Notes under the pieces: model-generated
Database searches by the model: none
The model's input: only the letters and a program-made list of their open reading frames with translations
Told to the model about the DNA's origin: nothing
Made by a program: the position numbers and the translations under genes
NCBI RefSeq assembly: GCF_000340215.1
Contig: NW_006921539.1
Location: forward strand, 684,471 to 748,470
Source of the DNA: Pseudocercospora fijiensis CIRAD86
Taxonomy: Eukaryota > Ascomycota > Dothideomycetes > Mycosphaerellales > Mycosphaerellaceae
Direction of reading: 5' to 3'
Length of the DNA stretch: 64,000 nt
Shown here: positions 58,100 to 64,000 of the stretch, piece after piece
Position numbering within the stretch: the first letter of the stretch is position 1
Layout: the number at the start of each line of letters is the position of its first letter

Positions 58100-58900
58100 A
58101 AACCTAGGAATAATTAAAGCTCTTTAATGCTAGTAGGTGTTAGCTATTTAGTAATAGTCTTAATTCGATTAGGATTAGCCTTAATACTATTAGTTGATAC
58201 GATGAAACTAAGGAAGGCTACCTCCTTAGTAGCAAAGGTGCATTTAGAAGGCTTGTAATATAGTCTATAGGCCCGTAGGCGGTTAAGGACCTTTCGTACT
58301 ACAGCCTAGTGTTCTATAATGTTAGGTGAGTGCGTATAAACTAGGATGTTATCTAGGTAAACTATACAGAGGTAATCTAATAGGCCTAATAGGGCCCGAT
58401 TGATATAGGACTAGAATGTTGTAGGGGCGTTTGCTAGCCTAAATAGCATAACTAGATACTCGAAATAGCTATAGCGGGTACGGAAGGCTGTTTTCCATTT
58501 ATTACCCTTACGGATACGGATGCGATAGTATGCATCCTTAATGTCTAATATAGTATAGTAGTAAGCACTAGAAAGGCGATCGAGGGTCTTATTAATAAGA
58601 GGAAGTAGACAGCGATCTTTAATAGTGACAGTATTAAGCCTACGATAATCGACATAGAGGCGCAGGCTACTATCCTTCTTTAGTACGAACAGGATAGGGG
58701 CACTAGTAGGGCTGTTACTGTACCGTATCCGGCTATTAGCTAGGTTTTCCTCTAGGTACTTACGTAACATAGCAAGCTCTCGTTTACTAAGGTTATAGAG
58801 GGGTCTAAAAGGGACCTCTTTACCCTCTATAATATCAATCTTATAATCCGTCTCTTTAAATATAGGCAATGTCGATACTAAGTGGTATTTGAACATATTA
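58100..58900 (-). pseudogene. reverse transcriptase relic
   Basis: The longest uninterrupted piece is 58896-58411 (161 codons). It contains FRPLYNLSKRELAMLRKYLE, LFVLKKDSSLRLYVDYRRLN, the first catalytic aspartate in LDIKDAYYRIRI, and FRTRYSYFEYLVMLFRLANA. Downstream at 58359-58348 the YxDD box reads YLDN, so a catalytic aspartate is lost through G-to-A. Tyr, Leu, Arg and Thr replace usual His, Pro, Gly and Ala in the same stretch, each explicable by a RIP transition. Confidence 0.88.
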
Positions 58901-59379
58901 ATGTAGGTCTCTCGAATAGGTTTTAGTATACGCTTAAGCTATTTAGGATCTATGCTATTAGGGGGTACAGGTTTATCGTTATTACTACCGAGCAGGTCGG
59001 CAGTCGGATTAGCTAAGGCGGAGGCTAGTGTTAGGTTGCTAATAAATAGGACCCTAATATTATTAGGACACTCGCTAATATCGATGTGTTTAATATCCTC
59101 TTTCCTAGCGATTCTAAATCGCTATTGTTAACTGCCTAAGTCTATAACTATAGTATAGTACTTAAGAATAGGGTTGCTAATAACAATGTCGGATAGGAGG
59201 CTGTTTATGTCTACCGCGTAGGTAGTAAAGTTTAGTAGGCGTTCATTTCCGAGGTCGTCCTTTAGAACTATAGGAATATAGTAGGCTCTATAGGTTAAGT
59301 GCCGAGCGTTATTAAACTAAGCAAGGGTTAGTAGGTTAGTCCTCGGCAGTTATCGAAGGTCTAATTGCTTAGCTAGGCG

Positions 59380-59440
59380 ATAGCTAATAAGGGCGCTAAC
59401 TGAATTTCCGGGGTCTAGCATAACCTTTACCTTATAGTTA
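59380..59440 (-). pseudogene. possible aspartic protease relic
   Basis: The minus strand reads VMLDPGNSVSALIS then YRLA, in the position and general pattern of the retroelement protease (LDSGA..NFIS). The match is short and the identification is tentative. Confidence 0.4.
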
Positions 59441-59636
59441 GTGTCGGGCCTAGATATAAGACAGGTACGTGTAATGGCTAGCACAATGTCGATAGTCTTA
59501 CGCCGTACGAGGCTAACAGTTAGTGCGGCGCTTACTCTTTTTTCGAAGGACCGATAGGGGTAGTATTAGCGGCTGAAAGGTGCTTACGGTGCTTAGCGGC
59601 AGTACGGTCGATTCGGGCCTAATCCTTAGGTTTATC

Positions 59637-59678
59637 GCATTAGCCTAGTAGATAGCTAGTGCTATTATAGTTAAAGCA
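59637..59678 (-). pseudogene. gag CCHC zinc-knuckle relic
   Basis: A 14-codon stretch has the C-x2-C-x4-H-x4-C spacing, but the second Cys and the His both read Tyr and the codon before the last Cys is a stop. The spacing is exact, and every change is a C-to-T or G-to-A transition. Confidence 0.65.
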
Positions 59679-61147
59679 CTTCAACCCGGTTAGTAGACTG
59701 CCGTAGCTATTGTTATTGTTAGTAGAGCGGTTAGCATTATAGGGATACGAGCCCCTTCTACGGCCCCTATCGCGGCCTCCTCTATATAGCCGGCGGCTAC
59801 GGCCTCTTCTACGGTTATTGTTACTATTCCTATTGTTAGCATTGTTGTTATAGTAGGAACCTTGGTTTCCTCCGCGGCTACTACGATTGCCGCGGTTAGT
59901 ACTAGCTAGTCGGATCCTCGATTCTAGTCGTTATTAGAGCTAAACAGCCCGTTCGGCTGTTTCTACTTCGACTATGAATTGAATGCGTGTTAGGTTAGCC
60001 TGTTCGAATATACGACGGCGGTCCAATTTAAGGACTAATTCCTATCGCAATTTAGGGCGTATTTCGGAAATCTAGATAGAGTCGGTCTTAGCTAGCAAAT
60101 CGTCCTTAAGGGTCTTTAAATAGGCCTTAAATGAGCGAGCCGATTGATTAGTCTTTTGTTTAGCTCGAAGGTATTAGTCCTAAGCGTGTTGTTGCCTTAG
60201 TATAGGGTTTCTAAGGGTGTCTAGCATAATAGTCTTATAGGTCTGCTACTAAACAGCGGTCTAATTAGTAAGGGAGTCGAAATAGTTATCCTAGGTGCGC
60301 TTTGGGTCTCTATTAATGTATTATATAGCATAGACGACTAACGAGTAGTCGTCTAGAAGGGCCCTTAGCGCGTTTCGCTAGTTAAGCTCGTAGTTACGGA
60401 TATAGTCGTTGTATTGTTTCCGACTAGAGCTATTAAATACGGTATAGTCCTTAAGTTTAGCATCCTTCTTTTAGACTAAAACAGATAGAGAGGAAGGCCC
60501 TACTATTAGTTCAATATTAGTCGCTAGGGCTTCTTATAGGCGACGAATTTCGAGGAGATTATCCTTTAGCTATTGTTCCTAGCGTAAGGCAGTAAGCCTG
60601 TTTTAAGTGGCTTCTTAAAGTCTCGCTACTAGCTAGGGGCTAAAGGCTAGCTAGCTATATCGTCGATTGACAATGTTGTTAAGTATATCGTTAACAGGCA
60701 ATTCTAGGTCGTCGCCTAGAACTATAGGTTCTTCGGTAGGCCTAGTAGTAGGCTCTTTAGCAGGCACCTTAGCAGGTGCTTTAGTAGGCACTTTAGTAGG
60801 TGCTGTGCTACTAGCGTTATTATTGCTAGCGCTGCTAGCGGCAGCACGGTTGTTGTTTCGTAATAAACCGGCTATTATAAGGGGCGATACTAATAATGTA
60901 TTATTAGCCCCTAAGATACGGATATAGCGGAATTAGTGGATATCGGCTTAGTATACTTGACTTAGTATAATAGGCCGTGTAGAAGGCCTTGCTTAATGAT
61001 TAGTACGGTTGTTTTAATGGAATAGTACGTGTAGGTCCCGTTCTTCGGGCGTAATATAGTTAGATTAGTCTTGTTCGTAGCTATACCGCTAAAAGCTTGA
61101 AATAAGGACTATCTAGCTGCTGCCCTTAAAGGGTAGATCGAATACTA

Positions 61148-61343
61148 TATAAGAAGGGTATATTAGCAGGTAGATAGGGTAGTAGTAGGTACGAGTAGTA
61201 TTCGATAAGGATCTAGAAGGAGAGGGAGGAAGGCAGGAGAGTTGGCCTAACGCCAAGCGCTAAGCCCTGCCTAAGGCATCGAGACCCTGGCTTTACTCGG
61301 CCTAGTCACATGCCAATCACGTGTAGCCTCTTTGGCCCTAACA
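61148..61343 (-). repeat. LTR of the Gypsy element (5' LTR in element sense)
   Basis: 196 bp, matching 54196-54391 at 185 of 196 positions. It ends with the canonical ...AACA; its start reads TATAAG, where the other copy has TGTAAG. The bases just inside it on the minus strand read TAGTATTCGATC, which could be a tRNA primer site whose TGG became TAG; this is speculative. Confidence 0.88.
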
Positions 61344-61545
61344 ATATACCTAATAGGTAACTCTTAGAGTTAAGTATATTAGACTCCTCGATTCTATACG
61401 AAGTGCTCGTTAATAGTATATATAGACAATAGCAAAAAGCTAAGATATTGTTATTATCTAAGCTTTAAATCGAGCTCTAGAGAGGAAGTAGGGCATCGAT
61501 AATTTATAAATTAGGAATTCTTCTTCATTCAAGATGAAACACACT
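61344..61545. repeat. AT-rich decayed sequence (right flank of the retrotransposon), with target-site duplication 61344-61348
   Basis: It starts with ATATA, the right copy of the duplication, and continues TA-rich to about 61545, where normal composition returns. It is probably the continuation of the older repeat interrupted by the element. Confidence 0.6.
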
Positions 61546-61682
61546 GCTGCCTACATTACAGATGGAATTTGCAAAACAAAGTGTGCTACATTTCCCTTCA
61601 TATATAGTTTAGTTGAATCTCTGGGTATGTATATGGCGGGGTATCTTTTGAAAAGAGGAAGTCCAGACTCCAGTCGGCCGCT

Positions 61683-62582
61683 TCATTGCACAGAATTATA
61701 CCGGTGAAGTTCCAAGTAGACAGGGATGGGTGACGGCGTTCTGTACGACGGCGGCGTGCCTTGATAATATGGCTGCGCATTGCCCTGAAAGCTGACGCGA
61801 GGTTGTGGAGAGTACTGGAAGCTGTGTCGTGGCTGAGGGCTATACTGAAAGCTTTGGCGTGGTTGTAGAGAAGACTGAAAGCTTTGTCGTGGTTGAGGAG
61901 AGTATTGGAAGCTCTGTCGTGGCTGGGCAGGTGTGTTTTGGTATTCTACTGGCGGTAGCTGTAGCTCCGAGTTTGGGAAGCCTGGTGAAGGCTCGGCGCT
62001 GTTCGCTGAGCTTGAGGAGTGGAGGTCGACTGCACTTCCGAAGTCTAGTCCTGTTTGCATAAAGGTGATTCGTTTGCTGGCGTTGCGTTTTAGACTTCCT
62101 TCGCTGTTGTCGATTACGTTTGCTTCTGTCGGAATAGGAGTGTCGGAGAAGCAGACGACTTCTGGGAGATGACGACTGTCGCGTTTGTTCTCCACAGGCG
62201 TGGGCGGTCTCGCGACATCCTCTGCAGAGACGACAGGAGGCTGCAGCGTGGCACTGTCGGGTCTTATGGAGGATGTGTCGGGCTTGATGCAGGCGATGTC
62301 AGGCTCAATAGAGATGGCACTAGGACGATCTGAGGTTGTATCGGAAATGTCCTTGGGCAATTCTTTGAGTAAAGTAGCGTCGCGTTGCGCGATCCAATCG
62401 AGGTTTAAGCTCAGTCGGCCATCACTTGTCTCTATCGCGGTGTCCAAGCGGTAGTTGGGCCCTTCTTCTTGTTGGGTGTCGGTCTTGCGATATTGCATGA
62501 ATCGCCAAAGCGCTTTCCAACACTGATGTGCGAGCGAACACAAGGCGGTCGTCGTCTCAGTCGTCCAAGCTCTGATACCCAT
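61683..62582 (-). CDS. unknown protein with five decapeptide repeats
   Basis: A single exon of 299 residues with its own ATG and stop. The N-terminus (MGIRAWTTETTTALCSLAHQ) is not a clear signal peptide. The middle is polar and acidic (SIEPDIACIKPDTSSIRPDS has a short IxPD repeat). Residues about 216-265 hold five tandem copies close to QPRQSFQYSP, encoded by a 30-bp DNA repeat at about 61787-61935. The tail is Pro/Tyr-rich (YYQGTPPSYRTPSPIP). I recognise no domain. The frame is intact and not RIP-affected although it begins 340 bp from the retrotransposon. It could be a lineage-specific gene; whether it is expressed is unknown. Confidence 0.55.
   Translation of the reverse strand: MGIRAWTTETTTALCSLAHQCWKALWRFMQYRKTDTQQEEGPNYRLDTAIETSDGRLSLNLDWIAQRDATLLKELPKDISDTTSDRPSAISIEPDIACIKPDTSSIRPDSATLQPPVVSAEDVARPPTPVENKRDSRHLPEVVCFSDTPIPTEANVIDNSEGSLKRNASKRITFMQTGLDFGSAVDLHSSSSANSAEPSPGFPNSELQLPPVEYQNTPAQPRQSFQYSPQPRQSFQSSLQPRQSFQYSPQPRHSFQYSPQPRVSFQGNAQPYYQGTPPSYRTPSPIPVYLELHRYNSVQ
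61787..61935 (-). repeat. 30-bp in-frame tandem repeat (about 5 copies)
   Basis: Imperfect 30-bp units within the gene above, each coding for a decapeptide with RQSFQ or a close variant. Most differences between units are synonymous or conservative. Confidence 0.8.
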
Positions 62583-64000
62583 GCTCTAATAGGTTGCTGT
62601 GCAAGCGTAGCATCAACGCAGCTTCTTTCTGATATATTCCGAAGCAAAAAGCATTGGACCTGCGTTCTGTACGTTGTTCGTGGGTTTCGTGCACCGCCTT
62701 GCACCAATGATCGATAGCGGCTTCGCCGGCGCCGTCTGCTTGTGGGCTGATGAAGAAGAGTATTTTGGTAAGAGACGACGATCGTTCTCTTCTTCTTCTC
62801 ATCGTCAGCAAGAACGTGTGCAGCAGGACGAGAAGCGGGGGATGGGGAGCGGCGAAAGTGGAAGTGGATCGGTAGATGACTTTCCTCCTCTGCGCAAATC
62901 CTGCGACTATGCTGTAAAGATCTGGCTCAATTGTACGATGATCGAGCGTGTATAGACTCTACGCACATCCCTGACTTATCTCGATCGATTGTTTCGAAAC
63001 GAAGCAGAGGTAGAATCCACAACCCACGGCAAGGCGTCGCTTTATCGCGAGTCTGAGTCGAGGCATCGCGACAAAGTAGAGGTGTTGTTGGTGAGATGCT
63101 GCACCCGCACAAATGCATGGCGGTCTAGGCAATGTGATGAGCTTACTTGATGTGAAGGTCAAATGCGACGCCGAAGAAGGCCGACCAGGATGGGTGGCAC
63201 TGCAGCAGCCAGCAGGCGGGTGAAGGAAATAATTCTTGTCGCAGCTTATCGAGCTTACCTGTGTCATGCAGCAGCTCCGTGTGCATTTCCACATATTATT
63301 TAAGCTTCCAACCTTTCCAAGCAGCTTATATGTATGTGCGCTCAACACGGACGGGACTTTCGCGATACCGTCATGTCCATTCTGGAGTGGAAATGTGGGA
63401 GCTCGGATGGCCGACGTCCTGGCTCCGAGATGCACCATTGGTGTGGTGATGCTGCTTGTGCAGGTAGAGGCCACACTAGGGCATCGTCCACCTGTCTCGC
63501 GCCTGGCCTGGGCAGGAGATGAGTGGGCGTCGTCCATTCCAGCAGGCAGTCTTATTTAATGCATCATTCTTGACGCAAACGGCCAATAATGACATTGGTT
63601 GTGTCATGATCGTTTGGAAGGCGGCAGAACGACGTAGCTTCTCGTTCCTGGCAGATGGACGTGGACGTGGCCCGGTCATGATGCATGTCGCTTACGGTTC
63701 ACCTGCGGAAGTGCTCGCGCGCCGGCTCAGGGCAGCGCAGCGCTTCTGTTTGCCTCCGTTCCTCTGCTCGGCCAGCGGTGCCAGTCGTTCCGTTCCGTTC
63801 GTGCTGCGCTGCGCCGCGCGAATTAAGCTCTTCAGCTTCTCAGCACGACAGGCATATCATATCGCGAGCAAGACATTTCCAGTCCACACACGAGCTTTGT
63901 CGAGTAGCGTGAAGCGTGAAGCGTGGAGCGTGGAGCGTGGAGGCGCACTGGACAAAGGGTGGGCAGGGCAGGGCAGGGCAGGGCAGATGGCAGGCAGGCG
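62583..64000. other. right-end region without a supported gene
   Basis: Short frames on both strands, none with a domain. Near the end are a 7-bp array (GCGTGAA/GCGTGGA, 63907-63942) and (GGGCA)5 at about 63962-63986. The region may be the promoter of a gene beyond the window. Confidence 0.45.
63907..63986. repeat. heptanucleotide and (GGGCA)n tandem arrays
   Basis: About five GCGTGRA units, a spacer, then about five GGGCA units at the right edge of the window. Confidence 0.8.

Larger units (their letters stand above)
54196..61343 (-). mobile_element. full-length Ty3/Gypsy LTR retrotransposon, inactivated by RIP
   Basis: A 7,148-bp element bounded by 196-bp direct LTRs and a 5-bp ATATA duplication. 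Coding order read on the minus strand: gag zinc-knuckle relic (59.65 kb), possible protease (59.41 kb), reverse transcriptase (58.9-58.1 kb), RNase H (58.0-57.6 kb), integrase zinc region (57.0-56.86 kb) and integrase core (56.82 kb and lower). RNase H before integrase defines Ty3/Gypsy rather than Copia. All frames are interrupted, largely by TGG-to-TAG and CAG/CAA-to-TAG/TAA changes; key residues are altered (YLDD-type motif reads YLDN; Cys and His zinc ligands read Tyr). A purine-rich tract on the minus strand (plus 54394-54405) adjoins the 3' LTR as a polypurine primer would. The element cannot be autonomous. Confidence 0.9.

Noticed and set aside
60667..60927. 86-codon plus frame with a hydrophobic Ala/Leu/Gly run inside the retrotransposon
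   Set aside because: It is antisense to the gag region of a minus-strand element. The hydrophobic run comes from a repeated low-complexity DNA segment.
1..64000. CRISPR arrays, bacterial operons or integrases
   Set aside because: No spaced direct repeats of the right kind were seen. Introns and gene content are clearly eukaryotic.

Overview
The window is nuclear DNA of a filamentous ascomycete (Pezizomycotina). A Dothideomycete such as a member of the Mycosphaerellaceae is my best guess, but that is inference. The signs are many short introns (47-88 nt, with GTRNGT donors and CTRAY-type branch sites), moderately GC-rich single-copy genes, and an AT-rich retrotransposon relic with C-to-T/G-to-A decay typical of repeat-induced point mutation (RIP). 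I found 21 protein genes and one LTR retrotransposon. Exon boundaries were placed by hand from splice signals, reading phase and family conservation.

Layout: 1-6.5 kb holds a partial CoA-type Nudix hydrolase (-), a UBE2W-like E2 (-), a calmodulin-dependent kinase (+), a TMEM14-family protein (-) and the DAD1/Ost2 subunit of oligosaccharyltransferase (+). From 6.5 to 10.5 kb come inorganic pyrophosphatase (-), with a possible mitochondrial-leader extension, and an unknown basic protein (-). From 12.6 to 24.3 kb five genes lie head to tail on +: a glycine-rich RRM protein, Rcl1, a two-PHD protein, mitochondrial DnaJ Mdj1 and ESCRT-associated Bro1. From 25.3 to 39.8 kb come an unknown C-terminally hydrophobic protein (-), plasma-membrane H+-ATPase Pma1 (+), an SDR oxidoreductase (-) and a cysteine-rich single-pass membrane protein (+). 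From 42 to 53 kb come a Set3-like PHD+SET protein (+), a chitin synthase (+), a minimal HET-domain protein (-) and a GH17 cell-wall glucanase (+).

From 53.3 to 61.5 kb lies an AT-rich island. Inside it is a full-length Ty3/Gypsy element on the minus strand (54196-61343), with 196-bp LTRs, TG...CA ends and a 5-bp flanking duplication. Its gag, RT, RNase H and integrase motifs are broken by CpA-to-TpA changes. The element sits in older, similarly decayed sequence. Just beyond it is an intact but unrecognised gene encoding five decapeptide repeats (61.7-62.6 kb, -).

Most genes are conserved housekeeping functions: wall synthesis, pH and membrane energetics, protein folding and glycosylation, and chromatin. 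They form no visible biosynthetic or defence cluster. I did not find a new multi-gene system. The best leads are the RIP record in the LTR pair, the alternative start of the pyrophosphatase, the minimal HET protein and the repeat protein beside the transposon.
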